Shown: positions 32,311 through 44,075 of the stretch, piece by piece
Numbering within the stretch: the stretch's first letter is position 1
Layout of the letters: each line of letters opens with the position of its first letter
Source of the DNA: Fratercula arctica
Taxonomy: Eukaryota > Chordata > Aves > Charadriiformes > Alcidae
Assembly (NCBI GenBank): GCA_947846985.1
Contig: CANTUZ010000020.1
Span: 6,297,459-6,361,458 of the forward strand
Direction of reading: 5' to 3'
Length of the DNA: 64,000 nt
The notes under the pieces: generated by a model
The model's database searches: none
What the model was told of the DNA's origin: nothing
What the model saw: only the letters and a program-made list of their open reading frames with translations
Translations under genes and position numbers: made by a program

Positions 32311-35300
32311 AGCTTGGGGAAATTCCAGCTCCCTGGCCACTAGGTGTCTGTCGTGACTCAAAATCACAACCTGGCCAAAGGGACCCCCCTGCAGCCGGGG
32401 TGGGGAAGGTCTCCATCCCCAGCAGCTGGGTAGATGAAAGAAGTGATTTCCATCTTCCCTGGTCTTTATCATACCGACAGGGCGCTCAAGTCCCAGACTT
32501 CTCTGTCTCTCATTACCATACCAGCAGCGTCTTTGGGGAGAAGGCTGAAGCCCCCTTTGCCACCCGTCGCCGGCAGCGCTGACCCGGCCGAGGTGGTTCT
32601 CCCCAGGTACCTCGGGTGGGTGCTGGGGCTGGAGCCCTGCGCTGTTCTTGGAAGCTCTTCTATTTATGGAAATTAATGTCTTTCATTTCACCTAATTAAA
32701 GCACCCACGAGCTGTCGGGCTCATGTTTTTCATGAGATTAAAGTGCACTTTTAGAAGGCAAAGAATGGCCAAAGCCTGAAGCTTAAAACTGAACCAACAA
32801 TTTAGTGTGAAGAGAAGACATGAGATTCAAATCCATGCCGCTGGGATTCAGCAGTATCCCAGCTAAATTCTGAAGTCTGATTCCTACCAAGAAGCTTAAA
32901 CTGGACAAAATAACCCAGGGAACACACTCTGGAATGCATTTCTGTTTCCACTACTGGCCAAAACGGTAACTATTCAGGAAAAAGACAAACACTAATGACA
33001 ATACAAATGACATTCCACTTTTCTGATTTAGCCGGTTTTTGACCAATTCAAATATTCACCTGAAATACACGTTTTTCATTTCATAGAAAAATTGTGTGAT
33101 AAAATTGTGACATCACAGAGGTACTACTCATAGTAGTAAAAACATATAAAGACTGAAGAGATCAACCCCACTACTCTGCTACCAGAGTGACTTACAGAAG
33201 ATCCACTTGTGTAAAGGAATTTACCTTGGAATTTAGCAAAGGTGCATGCCGGCAGTACACAGGTGAGCCCATCCACCAGAACCTTAGTACAATTCAGTTT
33301 CCATTTTGTATCATTACCTAGTCTAGCATCGGGCATGTATTCTGATCTCATTCACAGCACGGTAAAACCAAAACCAATATTAACACTGCAGGAGACAATG
33401 GACTTCTGCCAGCACGACTGTGGTGAGATCGGCTTCAAGCCCTGGGCCATTCTGCATTACGAGTGGCTACCTTAGGCAAGAACCTAGAGCCATTTTAAAA
33501 TGGCAAAAAGCAGCTCCATGGATGATTACCTATTTGTGTTTTCCAGCTAGCATCAGAAATATCTAAATCCGATCCATCCTCAACGCAGGGTGAAGAACTC
33601 ATTGCTATTTAATTCACCTAAACTTTATGGGTCCAGAGGGTGCACAGCAATGACCCGCTGAGGTGCAATAGCTGCCTTCTGTCCTTCCAAGTTGCACAGA
33701 AAAACACATTTGTCATTTTGACATTTCCAGTGTCTATCTGATCACACTGCTGTCACTCCAAGACTCTTACGCTACCGGTAACAGACTGGACGTGCAATAA
33801 AATCTATATACACCTACAAAAGCTGACTTAGTTTTGTAACTTCAAACTGCATTTTAAAAGGGAGGAAAACTGCTCTTGGCAGAAGTACAATGAGAAGTCA
33901 CCCTTTCCGATGTGGCTCATCAGCAGAGACACCACCACCAGACACACAATTTACTGCTCTCTACTTCTTCTCAGCGAGCAGCTGACTTTCCCCAGGGTTC
34001 CCCTGGAAAATGCCACATGAAAATGTTCCGTGGTTCCGGCTGGCCAGCGGGGCACTGGAGCAGAGAAATGAATCTGCTGAGCTAATGAAGCTTAGGTCAG
34101 AACTGTGTAAATACTGTAGAAAAGAATTTGCAAACATTTGTTCAAATGAAGGCTTGGAATTAGTTTCAATAGCACCCACGAGTCATAACGTCTCTTGTGC
34201 GCTCTCCTGAAGGACTTGCACAAATGAACTGTTGTTTAAAAGAATATTCAGACAAAGCATCATAAAAAATACAGGCATATACATGCTCACATCTGAGCGG
34301 TTACGCAAATATTTCCTCCGATGACTAACGACACCAAAGACTTTTCATGCTATTTGTGAACTCGGGAGACATCTGCCTAGGAGTCTAGAATGTACCTTGT
34401 GGAAAATAACACAGGTCAGTAAAAAGCACTGTAGTTTGGGAGAGGCGTTCTTGTAGGATTTATTAGTATTTCTACTAAGATTCAATTCAAGATCTTTCAC
34501 CTGATTAGAAAGTCACTTTAATATCTTTGGAAACTCTTCCTCATATCACCCAATTTATCTAAAAGCCTCTGAATTCCTCTCTGCGGGAATCTGTATATCC
34601 CAAGGCTGTTGCAAACATCTGTCTTCTTAGCACCTGTCAGTCATTTCCTAATATCACGGCTTTAACAATGCCAATATTTCTCTAACAAGTAAAGTACCTA
34701 CTTGAGCACTGGATGGACCAAAATGCTGTAAAACGAAAGCAGGGCAGCTGTTACGATATAATAGACACCGTGTCTGAACAACATGGGACTTTTAAGGAAC
34801 AAGAGGAGGTGAAAAGTGGAAGCCCAGGATGTCGGCAGAGCACTAATGAGAACTCAGCAGCACGGTAACGGGTGGAGAGTCCGGAGGCCCCACAGATCGC
34901 TGAGGTCGGAGAGGGAAGATGCACGGGAGAAGAGTTTCTGCAGGGTTCTGGCAATTGCCCACCCTAAATCAAGCTCCTACTAGCTCAGTTGAGCTCAATA
35001 AACCTGACGCTTAGCCAAAAGTCTTCGACAAGCTGGATCTTGAAGAATAAGAAAGCAACGCCCTGACAACATTTGTATTTGCATAAACATTATTTAATCA
35101 GTTCTGTGCCATCTCATTTCTACAGTAGGCTGTGCCCAGACAGTTTCCAAAAATGAGTTTAAATGCATTTAATTCTGGTGGGAATAGTTTTCATTGTGAC
35201 AGTTCCTGAAGGCAAAGTGCGTTAGAGGAGAGGCGAGGCAGGGACAAGTAGCACGACCACCTCCCGCTGTGCTGCCATGGCAGACACCCCTCCGAGAGAC

Positions 35301-35639
35301 ACCTGTATTCAGATGCAAGTTCAGCCTCCTCAGTCCAATGAATTTAGCAAAGCCACTAGCTGGTGGGTACTTTTATGGCAACTTCTGTTCCAGGATTTTG
35401 AGACTAATAACTCATTTCTAAGAAGCTATTCAAGAGACATTAAAATTATGTATTGTGAGTAGTTTCTGAGCTAGCAAATAATCCCTGTGCTTTCTCCAGG
35501 GCTTCTGCTGCTCGTGTTTCCAGAACATTCACGCACGTTCCACCTCTGACATTTTGCTTCTTTCCTTGAAAGAACAGACCTTCCTGGCTTCCTTTGACTT
35601 GGTAGTCGGAGTGGGAAAGCTTGCTAAGAGGAACTCAAA
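32311..35639. other. long non-coding stretch
   Basis: A small CpG patch at 32560-32620 (CGTCGCCGGCAGCGCTGACC) and an AT-rich segment at 32680-32760 with CACCTAATTAAAGC are the only textures noted. Frames at 33124-33351, 33242-33475, 33961-34210 and 34751-34954 are short, partly antisense to each other and without domains. No RNA gene or transposon recognised. Confidence 0.4.
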
Positions 35640-35780
35640 GCCTTTGAAGATAATTCACACATTGGTCAACAACTGTAATAACGTAGCTAAAATTACAATG
35701 TGCTCCAAGCACTAAACATTAAAGACCTTGCATTTTATAAAACTAATAAATCAAAGATGGTAAGTGCTCAACTTCTGGCT
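35640..35780. other. possible conserved non-coding element
   Basis: AT-rich, CpG-poor block with AACTGTAATAACG and AACATTAAAG. Low confidence texture call. Confidence 0.18.
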
Positions 35781-38689
35781 AAATCTAGATAATAGGCGCA
35801 GCTTCACTTCCCCGAATCGCAGAGAGGTTATGCACTTGAAATAACTCTGCTTCCCAAAATCATTGAATCAGCAGTAGATTTTGCAATGTCTGGTCAGACT
35901 GTTTGACGTTCAAAGATTCACAGAAAACAATTTATCACAAGAAGCTGATCACGAGTGGCCTCTTTTCCTTTCTTTCTATTTTGTTGATACAGACAGGAGC
36001 AACTTCTTCTGATGCTGTGCGTTGGTGGCGATACATTTTTGAAAAACAAACCATGTGTATGGTCTCATATAGGAAATAAAAGGGTTTTACTGACTTTAGC
36101 TAGTTAGCAAATGTGTCTGCAAAGACTCTAATCAATTTACAGATAGAAAGTAAGCCTTTTAAGGACAGGAAGTTGATGCTTACATTTTCATGGTGTTATC
36201 TAGTCTGTTCTCATGAGAACGCATGAGCAGGCTCATCCACTACCCTGAAGAAGTCCTGGAACAGCAACACAAGCTAGGGCTAGTTTCTAGCTTTTTCCCT
36301 TTCCGTAGTAATAACATTATACATATGAAACCAAGGAAGACCTAGTCTTTTTCCTTGCACAAAGCATAAGCCCTTTGCCTGAGGGTCAGTACAGTTGCTG
36401 ATTTTGGTCCAAGGGCAAGCAGGGAATTTGGCTGGTTTGCATTACTGAGAGGACTCAGCGATACGTGTGCGACTTCTCCGTCTCATCTTGAACAGCTTTT
36501 TCATTTTCTTTCACCCTCAGCTTCCATATCGGCACAAGAGCTGCTCTAGTAATGGATGATTTGTGCACTGTAGTTTGACTTTTTGGAGTAGCCTGAGATC
36601 CTCAGCTCATCGGCACTAGAGAAGGCAGTGACAAGCGCATAAGCAGATGTCAAACGTAGTCAACAGGCACAGGGGCTGCCACCAGGGTTCTCCCAGCCTG
36701 GCTGCCTCTACCTACTGTCCTGGGCATCCTCCGGAGGTTGTGGATCCGCTTTGTTGAAAGCAGAAGTTGGAAACAAAGGGAATGGGGAATGGAAATTTAC
36801 TTCCATTTAGCTGCGACTGGGTTTTATGTGGAAAATGCACCCCACCCTCCCTATCTGAGAATCAGCAGGAGCGTAACTCCCAGCGCTGTTGCTCAAGGGG
36901 AGATCTCCACTGTCAAGTTGATTTGTGATGCTTTTGAGTTGACAGATTGCCTTGGGCAAGGGAGGAGGTGGGTTTGCAAAGGAAGGAAGAAAGGAGATTA
37001 AACCTCCATCAAAATGTGCGGTTACCTGTGCTAGGGAAGGGGAGAGGCAGTGGGGGAGGGTGCAAAGTCAAAAAGCGTATGAGAAAACTGCATTACCAAA
37101 TGGGGAAAAGGTGAAAAGACTTAAAGATTTTACACAAGATCTCTGGCTTTTCCACACTTACAGCACAAATCTGCGCTAGGGCTCTGCAAGGTGTCGAAGA
37201 CATTTCTCCAAATCAGAGTCAAGCGCCTTAAGAAAACTCTTCGCAAGAACAGAGTCAGGAAGCACCAGAGACATCTTTATTTTAAACAGGAGTGTGCAGA
37301 CGAGGCGGAAAAGCAAGTACGTCCTAATTTTCAAATATGCTGAGAATGTGCAATTCCATTTGAAGGTGCTGGAAGTTTGGACTGTTGGTACCCCTGAAAA
37401 TAGGATTCTAAGTGATTTTAATGCTGTCCTCACACTCAGAGAAGGGTAACACGCTGTATGTGTTGGAGGCACACGGATATTCCTTGTTCTGGAAAAAATA
37501 CGTAGTTACCATTGAGGTAACTCTGTAGGACTCCTTCCGGTTGAAGGGGCATCTAAAAATAATACCTTGAATGACACTGAAATTGTAAGGAAAAAAAAAA
37601 TCAGTATTTTTTTACTGTTGTGCCTGCAGAAAGGTGCATGAGCATGATCTCAGAGGAGAAAAATTACAGCTCCTCCTCCATGGCCACACACTCGTGTATC
37701 CCTAAATTTGGCTTATCAGACTTGATCTGTGATTGAACCAAGTAAAAAGTCAAAGTTAGGTTTTTCCATCAGGTGGTTAAAATGCAAACAGCACACAGCT
37801 GTGTTCCTCCTTTCTTCATTCATGCATTTTTTCAGATGTGGCATCTGTCACCATCTTTGAAAACAATGAAAAAGGACCCTGAAAAGGACTGTGAAGCCTT
37901 TTTCTCTTGGCGCAGCGTCCTGCCTCTCCATGGAAGCAGGCTACTACTGGATGTTAAATGGGTTTCCCATTTTTGTGGGAAATACCTTCACTTCTCTGGG
38001 TACATTCCTACACCCACAATGTTGAAACACAGCTGAGCCTTCTCTGGTTCGTTCCACTGACCACACCGCCACGGACACACACAGGCTGCAGCCCAGGCAG
38101 CAGCAGACTGGCAGGAACACATGGTGTAGCATCACGAACCATGAAGCCAAACAAAAAATACCAACAACAGAGATGGGAAAAATCAGTGAATGTTATGGAT
38201 CCACCTCACACCTTCTCCTAATGCAGCTGCCAAGGGGTTTCACACATAAGGTCTTACCAAAGACCAATAAATATCTAGAAAGAAATAGGCCTCCCTTCTG
38301 CAATAAAGTCAATAAATTTAAGTCCCGATTACAAAATATATACGTTTCAATAACCCTGTTCCTCCTCCCACCTTCACAAGCTGGGAGAGAGGATTAAGAC
38401 CTACAGTTTCCATTCTGACTCCATCCTAACGATGTGTCCAAACGTGAATATAATACCTCGTGGGAGTCTGGATTACAGGTACCTCTTGGGTTTTGTTATG
38501 TGCTTACTGGAAAGAGGGCAAGGAGAGGGACTGAAATTGTCTCACAGAAATAAAGCAGATATTAAACTTGGAACATCCTACTTCAGTAACTCGGCTTAGT
38601 ACATAGCCCCCGCTAAAGCATAATCATCCTGAAGGGAAAGCACAAATCATGGCATTAAATAACAACAGAGAAAGATCATTTACAAACTC
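35781..38689. other. long non-coding stretch
   Basis: Includes a purine-rich segment at 36955-37060. Frames at 36738-37179, 37176-37472 and 37773-38397 show no domain. A 10-A run lies at 37591-37600. Nothing else recognised. Confidence 0.4.
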
Positions 38690-39060
38690 AAATTACCTAT
38701 TTTGCTTTTATTTCCATTATATTCCTATGTAATAATTTCATATTGGAAAGCACAAAAACATATTATCCAACCACTATTTTTTCCATAATAATTAATTACT
38801 TCCAGTTCTTATTCTATTGCACGTGCACTAATTCACTTATATTCTAGCTCAGTTCTTGTTGAAAATATAAATTCTGTGCTAGTCTGAGGTTTTAGTGCTT
38901 CAACGTATTTATTTTATGTGGCTGTCCATTGATGTTCCTCAGTTCACTATTAGATCATCTGCATAAATCATTTCTTTATTACTCATCCTAGAATTCATCC
39001 AGTAATCTACTTTTAAGGTAACTGTTTGTATTTTTGCTTTCATATAAAATGCTAGACCTT
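38690..39060. promoter_or_regulatory. AT-rich possible conserved non-coding block
   Basis: Contains CCATAATAATTAATTACTTCC near 38789, CACTAATTCAC, TATGTAATAATTTC and CTATTAGATCATCTGC. Open frames are absent. It resembles the other homeodomain-site-rich blocks in the window; unproven. Confidence 0.28.
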
Positions 39061-42000
39061 GTAACAGCCCTGTATAGCAACCATCTTTCCCAGTAGCTAA
39101 ACAATCTCAGCCGGAGACATAACAGACATTCCTACGCTCTCGCCATGCCTTAGCTTCTTTCCTCAGCAAGTTATTATTAGTAATTAATGTTTTACGTATT
39201 TAAACTGACAAATATGTTGACATCTATTGCTATCAACAGCTAGATAAATTTGTCCAAGATCTTATTGATGTTTTACGGCTGTGTATATGGTATTATCTTT
39301 ACTGATCTTAAATGCATTTTCTTTGTTACTTCCTCCAACGTTTCAAACACCTTGCTGCTCTCTGACAGTAACAGCACAACCAAAAAGTTGCCACAGACTA
39401 TTTAAACTTACTTCATCCCGACGCTTTCACAATCTCTACTCGGTCTTTTTTGCCAGTGGGATGCAAAGAGAAGCAGAGATGGGGTGTGTAAATCCCATTA
39501 CAAGCTCTGCCTTTTCAGCATAAACAGCAAACTAATAATTTTACTGGAATTCTAAATTGTTGTACAGCCAAGAAATATCTTGAGGAATAGATATCCATTT
39601 CCTTAAAAAGTCTATAAAATAATATATATTTTTCTAACCATATTTTCAAATTCCATTAAGCAGCTGAGAAACAGAAAATTCTCTGGAAAAAAATTGAAGT
39701 ATTTATTTTTCTGGAACTCATACCAATAGTTTCTTGCCATATCCTTCGTGCAAAGGATCCACATATCAAAGACTGAATGATCCAAAAATGGGGTTCTATA
39801 GATCAACATAAGAAGGAAGCACCAATATGCCCAACATGACTACAAGGAACCATCCCAAGCTGTATTTTAAACACATACTATTTAAACATCACGAAGATGA
39901 GAACAAGGGCATGGTTTTAGAAAGCTGTCTTGTCCACTGACTAAGCGGCACTGAAACATGACCAAATTTAGTTAAGAGAAGGCCTCGTTAGCTAACCTTC
40001 CCGTCAGTGAGAGCTTGGGCTTGGGCGCACCTCCTCTAGACTTGACCCCACGACGAAGACGGGGATTTCACTCCTCCACACGCTGCTGAAGAGACAAGCG
40101 GGATCCGGTCCAGGAGCTGGTGACACTATTTGTCTGTTTGGGGGAGGGAGAGTTCCAGGGGCTGGTCCCCAGCGAGGTGCCAGGACAACTCCGACTGTCA
40201 GTTTGTTTCTATTGATCACCGTTTCAGTGGTGGCTTATGAGAGAAGTCGTTAAGAACTCGTAATGATTGCACACTGAAGGATTACCTCTTAAAACCATGA
40301 GGATCAATAGAAAAATCTTTCTGCTAAAAGTTCCATTGATAACTTAAGACCCCAAACACACAGCAGCATTGTTCTCTGTCTCAACACCCAACATTTTTCT
40401 TTTTAATTGCCCAGTGAATTAAAACTTTTGAAACTACTTAATTACTGGATTTATACTTCATGAAAGGATCAGTTGTAATTATAGGTTGTTTGGGGAAGGG
40501 GGTTTCTCTTTTAATTCTAATTGCAAATAATTGACTGTAAAACATTTTTGAGCATTACGTTTAGAACAAAGATGTAGCCTTTGAAGTCAATATTTGGTTT
40601 ATACCTTTCTGCAAAGGGGATGCACAAGAAAATACATCTTGCTTCTAGTAATATTATCTTCTTATTATGGCAGCCACTGCAGCACTCAATCAGAGAGATA
40701 GACCTTTCTGCGAAAAACACTCCACTAAAATAAAATGGATAGTCCCTGCTCAGAGAGATCACCGGGCATTTCCAGGGTGATTCAGTAATAGGCATCAAGC
40801 AAAGAAATAAACAAAGAGGAAATGATAAGCGCTGAATCAATCCTGACCATTTCACAAACTATCATTTTCCATACCCTCATTTTCTGCTCTCCTTACCCTG
40901 TTTTTAAATGACCTGTCACCACCAGGAATTACTTTTAAGAAGGGATGTGGACGGCGGCAGTCCTATCACTGTGGATTTTAGTTCCCATGGGACAACACAC
41001 TTGAGCTGGTCTCCTGAAGAATGAAGCTTTCTACCATCATTATATTACCCACTTATACAGGGAGAAGAGTTTTCTGGGTAAGAACTTCACACTTGAACAC
41101 ATGCATTTCACAGGACAGAAGAACTTGAAACGAGCCATTGAAGGCTTGGGAAACATTAACACAGTTTGGAAACCTTGACATGAAGTACAGAAAGCAGATG
41201 GTTTAAAAGTGAGTCTGATCTGGTAATCTCTTTGAAATTTCCACTCAGAGGAAGGCATGAGGAGCTCTGGAGGCTGCACACACAGGTAAATTATGTGTTT
41301 ATTTAGAAAAGGAAGAGGTCAACTAAAGAAAGTACATACTGAAAGGAACACCATTGCCTGTGCTGTTTCAGGGAAAGAAAAAGAACGTGTAGAATCCTCA
41401 TTTTCTACCAGTAAAGCGTGAAGTTATTTAAAGACATTTGATCATCCTATTCAGTAAAACAGTAAAATTATTCAAGACGACTAGAAAGATTTGGGCCTAG
41501 GCTTGCAAATTTTCCTTATTTTCTCCATGGCCTTGAGGATGTGATTCATCTCTGTAAACGTCTGGATCTAAACTAGTCACCTTAGGCTCCCTTGAGAGAT
41601 AAGAGAGAGAAATCAGCACTTGCAAGGTGTGATTCATCTCAGCCTGAGGTAGAGGTCTGAAACCGTCCCACCAAGGCCCTCTGGAAGCGGCTCTGTCTCA
41701 GCTGAGCAGAAGCAGCGCTTGGGCCACCCAGCCCTGTCCCGCGCGGCCGAGCCTCGGGGAAGGGCTTGGACTTCAGCCCTTCTGGGGGGTCGGGCCTCTC
41801 CTGCCTTCATGTCCAGTTTTAGAAGAGGAAATACCTATGTGCCTGTGGTAAGTACAGAGACAGCCTAAAAAAACATCCCCAAACCTGTTAATTTACTTCT
41901 GAAAAATAAAAAGAAAATCAGTTACTCTTCTTTTGTCTCCCCTCTTTGATTGTACTCCTTGGGATCTGTGGAAAACCAAGTTTTATCCCAGCTATTGAAT

Positions 42001-42418
42001 AAAATATCTTTCCTGTTCTTGGTTGCTTACATTTCAGTAGCCAGTCATCGTCCTTCTACTTTATTAGCTCTCCGATAAAAAAAGGAAGTCGAGGTTTCCT
42101 GGATCTGATTCCCCCCTATGTCCTAGATTAATGTATCCTAGATTAAGTTTGACAGAACTAATATTAGTTCAATTGTTCCTGGAATATCTCATCCGTAAAA
42201 TGAGAGGAGAAATCAATTCAACAGAATACCTAGGGGAACAGAACAGGAGAAAAGGACTCCTTTGTAAAAAAAGGTTTTGCCACAATGAGGAAACAAGAAA
42301 AAATACAAATATGGGGTTGTTTTGACAAAATGCTTTTGCCTGTAGGAATGCCTGTTTCAGGAAGCCTGACAGTTATGATATAGGCAAGTGGCTAGAGGAA
42401 AGCAGCAGGAAAAATAGG
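39061..42418. other. long non-coding stretch
   Basis: A small GC patch lies at 41690-41770 (CCCGCGCGGCCGAGCC). A short direct repeat TCCTAGATTAA occurs at 42121-42131 and 42136-42146. Frames at 40004-40219, 40517-40855 and 41040-41279 (all minus) have no recognisable domain. No RNA gene or transposon recognised. Confidence 0.4.
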
Positions 42419-42432
42419 AAAAAAAAAAAAAA
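42419..42432 (+). repeat. 14-A run
   Basis: Fourteen uninterrupted A within an A-rich segment. No retrotransposon body recognised next to it. Confidence 0.85.
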
Positions 42433-42539
42433 TACAGCAGAGAGAAAAGGCGTCTGGCGAGAAATAATAATAATGAGAAAAATGTCACGTTAAACTTTGA
42501 GAGCAGCATCAGCAGCTGCCTACACCTGGAGGGTGAATG

Positions 42540-42650
42540 AATGCAGACGGCGGCCAGGGCAGCGTGCTGCGTCTTGCGCGAATTCCTGCGGCCGAGGCAA
42601 GTCCCTGCAGCCCGGGAACATTCCACCGCCCACCCCGCACTGCCAGCCCT
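42540..42650. other. CpG-bearing GC-rich patch
   Basis: Contains GCAGACGGCGGCCAGGGC, CTTGCGCGAATTCCTGCGG and CAGCCCGGG. Frames on both strands (42357-42710 minus, 42497-42758 plus) are attributed to composition. Confidence 0.4.
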
Positions 42651-43679
42651 GCTGCTTCTCACAAAGAAATAAAATACACCTATGCTGCTAACATGGCCCC
42701 GACCCTGCATTTTCTGGTTAGCTTAAAAATCCTGGAGCAGCCATGCAGCATCTTCTGAGTTTCAGTGAAGGTGGGAGCTGCAGAGCCAGAGCCCCTCCAG
42801 GACAGCAGGGGGGGACGGTGCCCGGCCCCCCCAGGTAGCCTCACCTTCCATCAGTGGTCACACTGACTTTGGATATTCCTCTGTAGGAGAAAAAACAATG
42901 TGCACGTGCAATGGTTTGCTCAGTCTACGTTACACCTCTGCACATTGATAAGGAAGCAGAGGAGACAACACAACAGTTGTAAACAATCATGGGACACAAC
43001 CATTAACAGATAAAATAAGCCGTTGTTTCCTACCCCGTGCTTTACATGCCCCTCTGCTCCTCTGCTGTGAGAAGCTTTGCTCGATTTTTCATCAGCTACT
43101 GACCTAGATGTGGGTTACACCTCAAAAGAAATGTTAATTAACACTTTATTGTTCTGATGCCTGCTGTTCCGTGTCTGTTCCTGGGAATACAGCACCTTCA
43201 CTCTCCTGTACATTATCTATACCGAAAGGGGTCTAAACACACACATAAGCAAATCTGATTAATCTCAGGACTCCACCAGCTACAGCTCAATGGGGCCAGA
43301 GCATCAACCAGGAGCAGCATTTCCTTCAGCTGCTGCAGCCCACGAATTTCTGGAACACAAGTTCCAGGCCCGACCTGGTGCAGCGTTAACTGGGTGAATT
43401 TGTCTCCATGTATGCTGTTAGGATCCCCAGCTTGTACTAAAAAAAAAAGCTGGAAGGAGTATATGGATGGAAACAGAAAGCAAGTGTATAAGGGCTCAGT
43501 TCAGCAGATCTGTCTCTGTGCTACCTCCTTCCAATTCTCATATGCTGCCTGCTGAGCTGACAAGAGGTGTACTGGAGCTCGATTTTTTTTTTTCGTTTGC
43601 CTCCTGTTGGCTTCACAGAATTTTAGAATATGCTGCCAGATGCTCATTCATGCCAGAGCAGGATGAGTAATAGTTTCTT
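42651..43679. other. non-coding stretch
   Basis: A G/C-run-rich patch at 42790-42840 (GGGGGGAC and CCCCCCCAGG). A 9-T run lies near 43585. No gene or RNA gene recognised. Confidence 0.4.
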
Positions 43680-44075
43680 CATTCCTAAATGAGCCCCTCT
43701 GATTCATGGTATGTGCTAGTCATTTTCTCCAAACGCCGAGGGAATCAAAGTTTCTCATGGGCCCCCTGCAGAAAGATTAACATGCTTGCAAAAGCCTGAT
43801 TGGGAATGTGGGTAAATAATGCTGTTTTGTGTATTTGTTCTTTGCCTGCAGTTCTTCCTCTCTAAGCAAAGCCCATCAGCATTTCCATGGATATTACATC
43901 CATTATCATAATGAGCATGAGGTAAATCTTGCTCACCATCTTCTTGCTAATTCTGCCCTGACTGTGCTTCTGTAATCTTCATCAGATTGCATCTTCTGAG
44001 CAGCTGCAATAGCTGTAGTTATGAGATCATGTCCAAAGAAGCCTGAGCTTCGTATGCATTGCTTTATACATTTTT
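43680..44075. promoter_or_regulatory. strong possible conserved non-coding block
   Basis: About 400 bp without open frames, homopolymers or CpG clusters, carrying CCATTATCATAATGAGC, GTAAATAATGCTG, TTGCTAATTCTG and two E-box-like CAGCTG-type sites. The evenly complex, slightly AT-rich texture resembles vertebrate conserved enhancers. Inference only. Confidence 0.35.
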
